From Hippea maritima DSM 10411 (GTDB taxonomy: Bacteria > Campylobacterota_A > Desulfurellia > Desulfurellales > Hippeaceae), in contig NC_015318.1 of the NCBI RefSeq assembly GCF_000194135.1, forward strand, positions 882,501 to 946,500: DNA of 64,000 bases, in the 5' to 3' direction. How positions within the stretch are numbered: position 1 is the stretch's first letter; the number at the start of each line of letters is the position of its first letter. This document shows positions 20,009 through 27,989 of the stretch, piece by piece. The notes beneath the pieces were generated by a model that did not search any database, was not told the origin of the DNA, and worked only from the letters and a program-made list of their open reading frames with translations. The position numbers and the translations under genes were made by a program.

Positions 20009-21037
20009 TTACAGCTTAAAGCCTATTCTCAAAGCACCCCAGTGTTTTCCATTTAGCTTAATTTCAGAGGAAATATCAAACATTAAAACACCAACATCGC
20101 GCGGGTAGGGTTGCAGTATATACTTTCTGGTATTTCTTGCTGCTGTTATACCCGTAAAATCGTTAAAAATCCTCATAGAGCGGTTACCTAACAAATCTTT
20201 TTTATAATCACTCGTTAGTGGTTTATCATATTTTGAATTATGTGATGGCAGATAACCATTATCATCTACCAAGACAACAAATACAAATTTTTTATGCTTG
20301 CTCAAAATTTCATCCTCTATCGGCTGAATATACTTTTTAGCAAAATCTGTAAATTTTGTAGTATACTTTCGCGGATTAGTGCCTGGAACTTCGATATAAT
20401 TTCTATCCCACAACTGTTCTTCTGATATCTCTTTGTTCTCTATTGCGGATTGGAATGCTTTTTCTATTTTATTTACACCTTCTTCCAATATGTTGACAAT
20501 ATTAAAGAAATCATCGTCATCCTCAAGCTTAAACTCGATAATATCATACTCATCCTCTCTTTTCATATACGAACCATCGTCTTGTTTTACCATATTAACG
20601 CTCTTATATATAAAGCCGTTTTTTATAATCATATCCAGATAGACACCAAATAAAACAGGATAGGGGCAAATTGTTGTTCTAAGCAAAGCTCCACCTACAC
20701 TTGTTGGGCAATACATACATTTATCTTTATGAACCTTAAAAACAATCCTTTTATCATCCCCCTCAACGTCATATCCATCAGCAAAAAACATGAATTTATT
20801 TAAATCATCGAAAAGTTCTTTATATAATTGGGAGTTTAGCTCCTTGCCGTCTATGAACGGGAAACTACCCATTTGCATCTTATGCCTTATAAGTCTTTGA
20901 GTTGCTGTCTTCATTGAAGGAACAAGCATAGCCTTACTCATAATACCTAAATCAAAAGTAGCCCCCATGGTGCTGGCCCATAAAAGATGAGCACCATCAA
21001 GCTTTTTAAGTCTTTCCTGCCTGTCCTTTTCACTCAT
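20009..21037 (-). CDS. Cytosolic sensor-like protein with chemoreceptor-type C-terminal domain
   Basis: About 342 residues, no signal peptide or membrane helix. The C-terminal ~90 residues (SHN-x-KYDKPLTSDYKKDLLGNRSMRIFNDFTG to LNGKHWGALRIGF) match the extra Cache/PAS-like domain found at the ends of some methyl-accepting chemotaxis proteins. The N-terminal ~150 residues contain Cys-x2-Cys-Pro-Thr-Ser-Val-Gly-Gly followed by another Cys, suggestive of a metal, haem or Fe-S site. There is no signalling hairpin, so it is not itself a chemoreceptor. The start is the ATG after GGGGG. Function unknown. Confidence 0.55.
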   Translation of the reverse strand: MSEKDRQERLKKLDGAHLLWASTMGATFDLGIMSKAMLVPSMKTATQRLIRHKMQMGSFPFIDGKELNSQLYKELFDDLNKFMFFADGYDVEGDDKRIVFKVHKDKCMYCPTSVGGALLRTTICPYPVLFGVYLDMIIKNGFIYKSVNMVKQDDGSYMKREDEYDIIEFKLEDDDDFFNIVNILEEGVNKIEKAFQSAIENKEISEEQLWDRNYIEVPGTNPRKYTTKFTDFAKKYIQPIEDEILSKHKKFVFVVLVDDNGYLPSHNSKYDKPLTSDYKKDLLGNRSMRIFNDFTGITAARNTRKYILQPYPRDVGVLMFDISSEIKLNGKHWGALRIGFKL

Positions 21038-21171
21038 AACACACCCCCTATACATCTAAATATAGTTTAAGTTAATTTATATGAAATTATTTAGAAATGA
21101 ACAAGTGCTTTATTATATCTATTCAACTTTTTCCTCTTTACTTTTTCGTCTCTTTTTATTTAAATATATGC

Positions 21172-21246
21172 ATGAAAAAAAGAAAGATAGAAATTTTAAA
21201 GTTTGGACTTATTATAACTGTTATCTATATTACACTAACAACACTA
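21172..21246 (+). pseudogene. 5' fragment of a disrupted membrane protein gene
   Basis: A short frame beginning MKKRKIEILKFGLIITVIYI encodes a basic N-terminus and one hydrophobic helix, then runs into the left end of the IS1634-like element. With the PAS-GGDEF fragment on the other side of the insertion in the same orientation, it is plausibly the N-terminal membrane anchor of that diguanylate cyclase. No good ribosome site is visible, and the sensing region expected between the two parts is missing. Confidence 0.45.
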
Positions 21247-21266
21247 ATTATCCCTCATTCCGCACC
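21247..21266 (+). repeat. Left terminal inverted repeat, IS1634-like element
   Basis: Pairs with the right end at 24507-24526 with three mismatches in 20. The last codons and stop of the transposase lie inside this repeat. Confidence 0.75.
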
Positions 21267-22462
21267 TCTTTCTCCGTTTATACCATAAAATCCCATATAA
21301 TTACTACCCAATAGCTCCAATATCAGCCTATGCTTGTTTTCCAACCCAACAATCTGCTCTTGCCCATTAAGTAAGAGTAGATGTATAGCAAAGAAGTTCT
21401 CAAACACCCATCTTGCAGTGGGATTCTGAATGGGTTTGCCAAGTTGATTGGGAAAGGATTTGTTTTGATTTTTAAGCTCACTTCTTATTCTGTATTCCAA
21501 GGCAGAATAGACAAGCAAAGAGAGTGTCATTATCATAAGCATTGCTTCAATGCGTTTTGGGTTCTTTAGAAACATGGCATCGCTTAAAAACTCTGGTGAT
21601 TTTAAGAACCTAAAGCCCCTTTCTATTCTCTGTTGAGATTTATACTCATCAAGCAGTTCCTTGGCAGACAGTGTCATATCATTGGTTGCAAGGATAAAAA
21701 GGCCACTCTTTTGGTTCTGTTTTTGTTTTAGGTATTCTTCATTTGGCTTGGTCTCTATAATCCAGTAGTATTCATAGTGGTCTGGTTTAGCATTTGGTTT
21801 TGGTCGTCCTCTTGTTTTGTATTTGGGCTTTGATATGAGTTTAGCCTCTGATATCATTATGCATTCTAACTTCTTTGTTTTTTCTTCAAATGCTTTTCTT
21901 GCATCAGCTTCACAGAAAAATGCTCTCTTTTGTAATTTCTCAATGAGTTTTGTTTCCTGTTTTTCTTTTTCTTGATACTCTTTCTTTATCGTTTTGTCCC
22001 CTCTTGATTTAGCATAACTGCTTTTGTATAAAACCCACTGTTGTTTCATTCCTTCATAATCTACTGTGTACTGGATAGCCTGATAGTTCTCATCAAGCTG
22101 AATAAATTCCTCTTCATTGTGGTTTTTGAGTATCTCTTTTGCCTGTTTTAGTTTCGATGGAACCCTTGAGATGAAAAGCATGTTGTTTTTCTTAAACTCT
22201 TCCATTGTTTTAGAACTAAAGAGGGCTGCATCGGCTATCACCTTTGTCTTTGTATTATTAGCATTCTTTAAAGAGTTAATATGCTCCTTTACTATATTGG
22301 CAAATGCCTGTGTATCTATTTTATTACCATCTGCAGGCTTCATCCATATGGGAATGCCTGCTTTGTGTTCTACTATAAGATTTAAAACCACCTGATTGAG
22401 CTCTGGATGGTGGTCTCTGCTGTATCCCTGGGTGATAAAGACTGGGGTTGGCTCATACTCTT

Positions 22463-22570
22463 CTTCTTTTCCTCCTTTTCCCCATTTTCCTTCACTGTTA
22501 TTTCCCTTTTCTTCTTTTCCATTTCTTTCTTTTACTTTTCCTTTTTCTTTTTCTTTTTCTTCTTTCGTCT
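22463..22570 (+). repeat. Polypyrimidine low-complexity tract inside transposase
   Basis: Roughly 110 bases that are almost all C/T on the plus strand, built from CTTTTCC-like and CTTTTT-like units. In the transposase frame on the other strand it encodes a Lys/Glu/Gly-rich linker. Confidence 0.7.
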
Positions 22571-22760
22571 TTTGGTTTGGATACTTACCGTCAAGATGAA
22601 AGCTTGTGCTGTCTAAGTGTATGGTAGAGGGTGTAAGGTTCAGTATTTTGAGTGCCCTGCTTGCTATCTTTTCATACAGTTCACTTACGCCGTATTCAAA
22701 GAGCTTATCTAATGTTCTACCAAGTGCATCATCGTTGAACCAAGAGAAGTCAACATCCCT

Positions 22761-22769
22761 TCCGAATAA
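22761..22769. repeat. Target-site duplication (left copy) of the IS256-like element
   Basis: TCCGAATAA, identical to 24147-24155. Nine bases fits the 8-9 bp duplications of IS256-family elements. Confidence 0.85.
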
Positions 22770-24146
22770 GGGACTTAAAATATTTTTGTGTCTCCCCCAC
22801 AAACCTACTAAAATGGAGTGGGGTTTAATGAACTGTTCTAATGAACTCTGAAATTAGGCTAAGTATGGAGGAGCTTTAAGAGATGAACAGAAAGATGCTT
22901 AAGGAGATAATCTCAAACATGGATATGGATGTAGTAAAGGAGTTGGATGAATACGGAAAGAATAAACTGGCCACCCTAATGGAAGGACTACTTATTGAGA
23001 TAATGGGTAAGGAAAGATACGAGTACTTACTTGAGAACCCAGAAGACAAAGGCAATGGAACCTACAAAAGGAGCCTAAACACAGGCCTTGGTAAACTGAA
23101 TTTGGATGTCCCAAGAACAAGGAGCGGAAACTTCCGCTCTCATCTTCTCCCTCCCAAATATCAAAGGTATGATGAAAGCTTTGAGGATTTAATCTTCTCC
23201 TTCCTAATCAATGGAGACTCAAAACAGGAAATCGTGCACAAGATGAAATTGAGAGGACTGGATTTTAGTGAAAAAGCATACGATGAGATATTTGAATACA
23301 TAAAGACACAGATGCTTGAATTTAAATCCAAAGAACTTCAGGAAAACTACTATTTTCTATACATATACGCCTATCACTGTATGGTAAAGGATGAAAAGGA
23401 TAAAAGGGTAAAGAGAGCTGTCGTTTACACTGTTGTAGGGATAGACACAAATGCTCAAAAAACACTCCTTGGATATTACTCATTCTTTGGTAGTGAGAAC
23501 AGATCCACCTGGATGGAAGTATTCCAGGATTTAATCAACAGGGGAATGAAAAGGGTCTTAATGTTCATCTGTGATGATTTCAACGGAATCTCAGAGGCAA
23601 TAAGAGCCTTCTTTCCTTACTCGGATATTCAGAAATGCACAGTTCATGCATCAAGAAACGTATACAAGCATATGAAAAAGGAGGATGCCTCATATGTGAA
23701 CAAAAAGCTCAAGGAGATTAAATACTCCTGTGATACCTTTGAAAAAGGGATAGAGATTTTCAAAACAGAGATAATTGACAGATTCAAAGACCAATACAAG
23801 ACCTACACCAAATATTTAGACTCAAGAAAAGAAGAACTCCTTGCCTTCTTAAAGTACCCTGAGGTAATAAGAAAGTACATCAATTCAACAAACACTGTTG
23901 AATCTGTACATTCATCCTTTGAAAAACAAAGGCTAAAGAAAGGAGGGTTCTTCCAGTCCATGGATATCCTAAATGTTGCCCTTTTCATTGCAACAGATAA
24001 ATTACACAAAACCTGGAATGTTAATCCTCTGATTAAGGCTAAAAGATATGAACTGAATCAGATGTTTGTTGCTAAGTTTGGGAAGGGAGTTGAAGAGTGA
24101 GGAGGGATTTGGTATGATGAGAGAGACACAAAAATTAGGGGATGTC
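22770..24146 (+). mobile_element. IS256-like (Mutator-type) insertion sequence
   Basis: A 1,377-bp element flanked by 9-bp direct repeats and carrying one transposase gene. The two ends share the inward-reading core TTTTTGTGTCTC, offset 12-13 bases from the tips; the outermost bases match poorly. Inserted in the opposite orientation to the host IS1634-like transposase gene. Confidence 0.85.
22883..24100 (+). CDS. IS256-family transposase, first catalytic Asp apparently replaced
   Basis: 405 residues, full length for the Mutator/IS256 family, with ATG after a GGAGGAG site. The second Asp (FICDDFNGI) and the Glu (NSTNTVESVHSSFEKQRLKK) of the DDE triad are visible, as is the CTVHASRNV region. 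Where the family has Asp in the first strand (Asp-Ala-x-Tyr-x-Lys-Val), this protein reads LYIYAYHCMVK, so Tyr162 (TAC) stands in place of Asp (GAC/GAT). If the alignment is right the enzyme is catalytically dead through one base change. Confidence 0.88.
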   Translation: MNRKMLKEIISNMDMDVVKELDEYGKNKLATLMEGLLIEIMGKERYEYLLENPEDKGNGTYKRSLNTGLGKLNLDVPRTRSGNFRSHLLPPKYQRYDESFEDLIFSFLINGDSKQEIVHKMKLRGLDFSEKAYDEIFEYIKTQMLEFKSKELQENYYFLYIYAYHCMVKDEKDKRVKRAVVYTVVGIDTNAQKTLLGYYSFFGSENRSTWMEVFQDLINRGMKRVLMFICDDFNGISEAIRAFFPYSDIQKCTVHASRNVYKHMKKEDASYVNKKLKEIKYSCDTFEKGIEIFKTEIIDRFKDQYKTYTKYLDSRKEELLAFLKYPEVIRKYINSTNTVESVHSSFEKQRLKKGGFFQSMDILNVALFIATDKLHKTWNVNPLIKAKRYELNQMFVAKFGKGVEE

Positions 24147-24389
24147 TCCGAATAATCTCTTTAGTGGTTTGTCTTTGAAGAAGAGAGGAGTTAGGTAGAG
24201 TTGCTTGTTGACATAACCAAGACCGTTAAGGATCATTGCCTTTGTTGCTTCGCCATAGCTTAGGTTCTTTGATTTGCTTGATGATAGTATTTCATCATCT
24301 ATGGTTTCTGCTATCTTTAGTTCGTCTATCATACCAGCTATTAGTCCTAAGTGATCCATGTTCTTGATAACTGCTTTTTGTTGTAACAT
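24135..24389 (-). pseudogene. IS1634-like transposase, N-terminal fragment (DUF4277)
   Basis: The first 81 codons of the IS1634-like transposase, a DUF4277-type N-terminal domain (HLGLIAGMIDELKI, YGEATKAMILNGLGY), ending ...KPLKRLFG. Three codons of IS256-like sequence and a stop follow. Removing the IS256-like element plus one 9-bp repeat joins this in frame to the C-terminal fragment, giving about 582 residues. The ATG follows a GAGGGGG ribosome site. Confidence 0.85.
24147..24155. repeat. Target-site duplication (right copy) of the IS256-like element
   Basis: TCCGAATAA, identical to the copy at 22761-22769. Confidence 0.85.
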
Positions 24390-24398
24390 TTAAATACC

Positions 24399-24414
24399 CC
24401 CTCTTTTTAGAGGG
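24399..24414. other. Small hairpin upstream of the transposase start
   Basis: CCCTCT-TTTT-AGAGGG, a 6-bp stem overlapping the ribosome site of the IS1634-like transposase. It could mask the site on read-through transcripts, a common way for insertion sequences to limit expression. Inferred from sequence only. Confidence 0.4.
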
Positions 24415-24506
24415 AGATGTAAGCATTTTCTGTTCCGTTTATTCTAAGACCCTTTTCATTCTTTTACTCTGTGCATTTGGGTTTGGTCAAATAAAATAGA
24501 GGTTTG

Positions 24507-24526
24507 GGTGCGGAAAGGGGGGTAAT
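24507..24526 (-). repeat. Right terminal inverted repeat, IS1634-like element
   Basis: Reverse complement matches 17 of 20 bases of the left end, with TTCCGCACC identical. Confidence 0.75.
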
Positions 24527-25357
24527 ATAAATAAAATATTTGAGACTAGTAAGTTTAACATTGAAAAACTTAGCGATCTGTTTCTGGATGGGAATTCAAA
24601 ATCAGAAATAATTAAATATATAGAAGGAATAAAGAGAAAGGAAACAAATTGCACAGGGTGTGTTCTGGAAATAGATACTTTTAGAAACAATAAAAAATGG
24701 ATAGAGATTACCGCAACAGTTGAGAACATAAATAATGAACCTATGATAGTAATATCTATTAAAGATATAACCTATAAGTACCTCAAAGAAAAAGAGATTG
24801 AGTATATAAGTCTACATGATGATTTAACAGGACTTTATAATAGAAGATTCTTCAAAGAAGAGCTAAAAAGATTATTTGATAGGCGTAGCTACCCGTTAGC
24901 TTTAGTAATTTTTGATATAAACGGATTAAAAATGGTTAACGATATATTAGGGCATACATGGGGTGATTGGCTTATAAAGAAAGTTGCTGAGACACTAAAA
25001 TCATCCGTTCGTGCCGTTGACCTTATCGCAAGAATCGGAGGTGATGAGTTTGTCTTATTAATGGTAAACACAACAGAAGAAGGCGTAAAAAGGTGCATCT
25101 TAAGAATTAAAGAAAGGTTAGATGAAGAAAATAAAAAGGAAAGTCACTCTTATTTGAGTGTTTCTATTGGATATGCCATCCAGAATGGTAAATTCAAAGA
25201 CTCAGAGAAACTGTTTGCCTCAGCTGATGAATCAATGTATAAAGAAAAGTATTCAGACAAAAGAAATGATAAACTGAAGAAAATTCGGGAATCCATTAAG
25301 CTCATGAAACCAGAAAACGCAGAATCACATAAGCTTGAAGACTTTTTAAAAAGATAA
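24527..25357 (+). pseudogene. Diguanylate cyclase, 5'-truncated by insertion (PAS-GGDEF remnant)
   Basis: An open frame runs out of the IS right end with no start codon until ATG at 24743. It encodes the latter part of a PAS domain (NKIFETSKFNIEKL ... KKWIEITATVENINNEP), then a complete GGDEF domain: DDLTGLYNRRFF, inhibitory RxxD site (RAVD) five residues before GGDEF, and LSVSIGYA. The GGDEF domain alone (204 residues from the ATG) could still make c-di-GMP if translated, but membrane anchor and sensor are lost. Confidence 0.8.
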
Positions 25358-25425
25358 ACAAACATAAAAAACTACATTTAACCCCCCAATATAAACAGAT
25401 GTTGATAATCATCGCATCAACAAAA

Positions 25426-25446
25426 AAGGCCGCAAAAAGCGGCCTT
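25426..25446 (-). terminator. Rho-independent terminator of the small exported protein gene
   Basis: An 8-bp GC-rich stem (AAGGCCGC/GCGGCCTT) with a 5-A loop, followed on the minus strand by TTTTTTG. It lies 10 bases beyond the stop of the minus-strand gene; the GGDEF remnant converges from the other side. Confidence 0.88.
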
Positions 25447-25456
25447 GAAATAAATA

Positions 25457-25783
25457 CTACTTTTTAGGCTTGTTGGGTTTTTTATGATTATGATGGTGTT
25501 GATAGAAACCGAATTTTATTTTACATTCGTTCAATTCCTTGAAATTATTAGCTTTCTCAACGCAAACCTTATAACCCTCTAACTTCTTCAAATGAGTCTC
25601 AGTTCTTTTAATTTTAATATCTGTTCTATGAAGAATCTTTTGTTTTACTACCTGAAACTTATTATGATTGACCTGTGCTGAAGCAGTAGTTGTAGAAGCA
25701 GCATTTGCAGACAAAGACAATAAACCTGCAGTCAAAATAGCTACCGAAAAACCGCCAATCCTTTTAGTCAACTTTGCACCCAT
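25457..25783 (-). CDS. Small exported protein with paired Cys and His/Lys-rich tail
   Basis: 108 residues. A Sec signal peptide (about 1-28, ending SANA) is followed by a Lys-rich helical segment, a Cys-(x)n-Cys pair (YKVCVEKANN and NECKIKF, 14 residues apart, likely disulfide-bonded) and a tail with HHHNH and basic residues. ATG follows GAGGAGG. It lies 74 bases downstream of the methyltransferase/ATP-grasp gene on the same strand and has its own terminator. I do not recognise the family. The His-rich tail could bind metal. Confidence 0.7.
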   Translation of the reverse strand: MGAKLTKRIGGFSVAILTAGLLSLSANAASTTTASAQVNHNKFQVVKQKILHRTDIKIKRTETHLKKLEGYKVCVEKANNFKELNECKIKFGFYQHHHNHKKPNKPKK

Positions 25784-25857
25784 AAAACCTCCTCTTTTTT
25801 ACTTTTTCTAACATAAAGGCATAAATAAACCCACCAACACCCTTCTTTACTTTGGCT

Positions 25858-27843
25858 TCACCTCCCATACGCAAGATTTATATTTGTGAGCCTGACATTG
25901 ATGGCTTGAGTTAGGTGTGTATCATTCTTGATTTCTCTTGTTTTGCTTGACTCAAAACGCTCTGCAGCTGCTTCAAGGATCATGTTGAGCATCTCGCCGT
26001 ATGAGATACCCGCAATCTTAGCCATCTTTGCAAGATGACCATCCCAGCACCAACCAGGATTTGGGTTTACCTCAAGTAGTTTGGGCTTAGACTCACTGTC
26101 AAGCCTCCAGTCAAACCTGCAATAGTCGTTTACATTTAGCCTTTCCCACAGTTTTAGCGAGCTTTCCACTATAATCCTTTCTGTTTCCTCATCCAGTTGA
26201 GCTAACCTGGATGTGTTGTTCCAGTAAGGGGAACCTGGCAACCACTTAGCTTCATATCCGCAGATCTTTGGTAGGTCATCTGGTAGTTTGGAGTAGTCCT
26301 CTTCAATTATAGGTAAGATTTTATAATTTCCCGATATATTGCCGATTATGCCTATGGTTAGATCGCTACCCGTTAAAAATTCTTCAATTAATACGGGTTT
26401 ATCATGACCAAACTGCTCTTTGATCTCAGATAAGACCTCAATAAGCTCATCCATTGTATAAACTACGCTCTTCTTTGTTATACCAAAACTCGAATCGCCG
26501 AAATTTGGTTTAACGATCGCAGGAAAATTAAATGGAAGCTCTAAAACGGTCTTATCAGGCGTTACAAGTATGCCTTTAGGAACGGGGATTCCCATCTCTT
26601 TGGCTACACCCCTGATTAAGGATTTATCATAGCAGTAAGCCAAGCACTGCGGATTTGAACCTGTGTAAGGTATGTTAAGCATCTCAAGTAGGGCGGGTAT
26701 GTACAACTCCTTTGTTGGCTCGTTGTTAAAGCCCTCATCACACAGGTTAAAAACAAAGTCTATCTTTGGTTTAAGTTTTATCAGATCGCTTATCAGGGTA
26801 TCGTGATTGTTAACATAGATAAACCTGTAATTTTTTAGTTCGTTCAACGCCTTTTTTAGCTCATCGATTGTGTAGAAGTCATCCTCATCAAAGATGCCGT
26901 TGGGCTTCATGTTGTCCGGTTTGTTTGGGTCTCCCATAACAACAGCAACGGTTTTTAATGAAGCATCTTTGACCTTTGTAAATGTCCACTGTTTTTTGGT
27001 AAGGGCTGTAACTATTATTCTGTGTCCCATCATGCCAAGATCTTGGTTGCGTTTCGAACTTACGGATAGTGTTGAATGGAATTCCACATCATCAAAGCCT
27101 GATTTTTTCAGAAGCTCTTGCAATTTTTCTTTGCTGTAAAGCCTAACAGAGTAAAACTGATCAGCCATGATACCTTTTTCTTTATGTGCAATAATCTCCC
27201 TTGTAATTATTCGCTTGCCATCTGTTGAGAGACTCCTTTCCCTGCACACAAAAAATCTATTGTCCACCCATTCCCAACTTCTATTTTGCAGGTTTGATTT
27301 CAAATACTCACCACCAACAACATCCAACAAAACCTTGCCCCATGGCTTTAGAACCCTCAAAACCTCTTTTAAAACTTTTAAATCCTCATCTTCGGACTCA
27401 AAGTATCCGAAGCTATTACCCAATATCAAAACTGCGTCGAATGTGTCCGTTTTGTAGGGTAATTTTCTTGCATCGCCCTCTCTGAATTTGATCCCCAATG
27501 CACGCTTTTCGCTTTCCTTTCTTGCCTTTTGTATGAGATACCTTGACCTGTCAAGTCCTTCAACATTCAAAAAGCCCCTGCTTGCAAGCTCTATACTGTG
27601 TCTGCCTTGCCCACAACACAGATCCAAAACCTTATCCTCAGGTTTGATACCCAAAGCTTTTACAACCAGATCAACCTCGCTTTTTGTGATCTCTGAGTCC
27701 TCTACGACATCACCATCGCTTATAAGATACAGAGGGTTGAACAGATCCTTCCACCAGTCGGGTTTAACGAAACTTTCGAAATCCTCAACAGGTCCAAAAC
27801 TTTTGGGCTTCACTTTGAGCTTTGAGCCCTTTCTGCTTTTCAT
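25858..27843 (-). CDS. Fusion of SAM methyltransferase and D-Ala-D-Ala-ligase-like ATP-grasp enzyme
   Basis: 661 residues with two enzymes in one chain. Residues ~55-270 are a class I methyltransferase: motif I VLDLCCGQGRHSIELASRG, post-I GLDRS, motif IV AVLILGNSFGYF. Residues ~300-640 are an ATP-grasp ligase of the D-Ala-D-Ala ligase branch: VVMGDPNKP at the domain start, IPYTGSNPQCLAYCYDKSL, PAIVKPNFGDSSFGI, and the metal site CRFDWRLDSES ... LLEVNPNPGW. The last differs from the EINxxPG of true Ddl, so the product is probably not the cell-wall dipeptide. A small-molecule or peptide tailoring role is inferred. No other biosynthetic gene adjoins it. Confidence 0.85.
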   Translation of the reverse strand: MKSRKGSKLKVKPKSFGPVEDFESFVKPDWWKDLFNPLYLISDGDVVEDSEITKSEVDLVVKALGIKPEDKVLDLCCGQGRHSIELASRGFLNVEGLDRSRYLIQKARKESEKRALGIKFREGDARKLPYKTDTFDAVLILGNSFGYFESEDEDLKVLKEVLRVLKPWGKVLLDVVGGEYLKSNLQNRSWEWVDNRFFVCRERSLSTDGKRIITREIIAHKEKGIMADQFYSVRLYSKEKLQELLKKSGFDDVEFHSTLSVSSKRNQDLGMMGHRIIVTALTKKQWTFTKVKDASLKTVAVVMGDPNKPDNMKPNGIFDEDDFYTIDELKKALNELKNYRFIYVNNHDTLISDLIKLKPKIDFVFNLCDEGFNNEPTKELYIPALLEMLNIPYTGSNPQCLAYCYDKSLIRGVAKEMGIPVPKGILVTPDKTVLELPFNFPAIVKPNFGDSSFGITKKSVVYTMDELIEVLSEIKEQFGHDKPVLIEEFLTGSDLTIGIIGNISGNYKILPIIEEDYSKLPDDLPKICGYEAKWLPGSPYWNNTSRLAQLDEETERIIVESSLKLWERLNVNDYCRFDWRLDSESKPKLLEVNPNPGWCWDGHLAKMAKIAGISYGEMLNMILEAAAERFESSKTREIKNDTHLTQAINVRLTNINLAYGR

Positions 27844-27935
27844 GTGGGTCTAACAACCTCCTAAATCATAGGATAATTTGACGCTTTCTATACTCCTTTT
27901 TTTGGAAAAATCAAGAGATTTGATATCTAAGAAAT

Positions 27936-27957
27936 CCTTGTTATGACAAGGTTTTTT
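27936..27957. terminator. Weak hairpin terminator downstream of the small glycosyltransferase
   Basis: CCTTGT-TATG-ACAAGG, a 6-bp stem flanked by A- and T-runs on both sides, so it could terminate in either direction. The minus-strand glycosyltransferase gene ends about 33 bases before it. Confidence 0.5.
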
Positions 27958-27989
27958 AAGAATCAGACACAAATTGAAACTATGTAAAA

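Larger units (their letters stand above)
21255..22802 (-). pseudogene. IS1634-like transposase, C-terminal fragment
   Basis: About 501 codons of a DDE (IS4 superfamily, IS1634 type) transposase. First Asp in IHLDSTSFH, second Asp in KVIADAALFS, and the Y-(2)-R-(3)-E-(6)-K motif YKSQQRIERGFRFLK are intact. The frame's first 11 codons, from a TTG, derive from the end of the inserted IS256-like element, so they are not original. The codons Leu-Phe-Gly then repeat the target duplication and continue in frame with the N-terminal fragment at 24135-24389. A Lys/Glu/Gly-rich stretch of about 40 residues is an unusual low-complexity insertion. Confidence 0.85.
21247..24526 (-). mobile_element. IS1634-like insertion sequence interrupted by an IS256-like element
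   Basis: Bounded by 20-bp imperfect inverted repeats (17 of 20 identical) at 21247-21266 and 24507-24526, sharing TTCCGCACC. Its transposase gene is split by the IS256-like insertion. Without that insertion and one copy of the 9-bp duplication, the element would be about 1.9 kb, normal for IS1634. No exact target duplication is evident at the outer ends; only short TAAT/ATTA similarity is seen. It lies within a GGDEF gene. Confidence 0.8.

Noticed and set aside
21081-21314. Alternative plus-strand frame over the left IS end (MHEKKK-type product)
   Set aside because: Runs across the IS boundary with no recognisable protein features; the overlapping frame with a basic start and membrane helix is more convincing.
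22770-22802. TTG-started C-terminal transposase frame as an intact short gene
   Set aside because: Its first codons come from the inserted IS256-like end and there is no convincing ribosome site; it is a disrupted gene.
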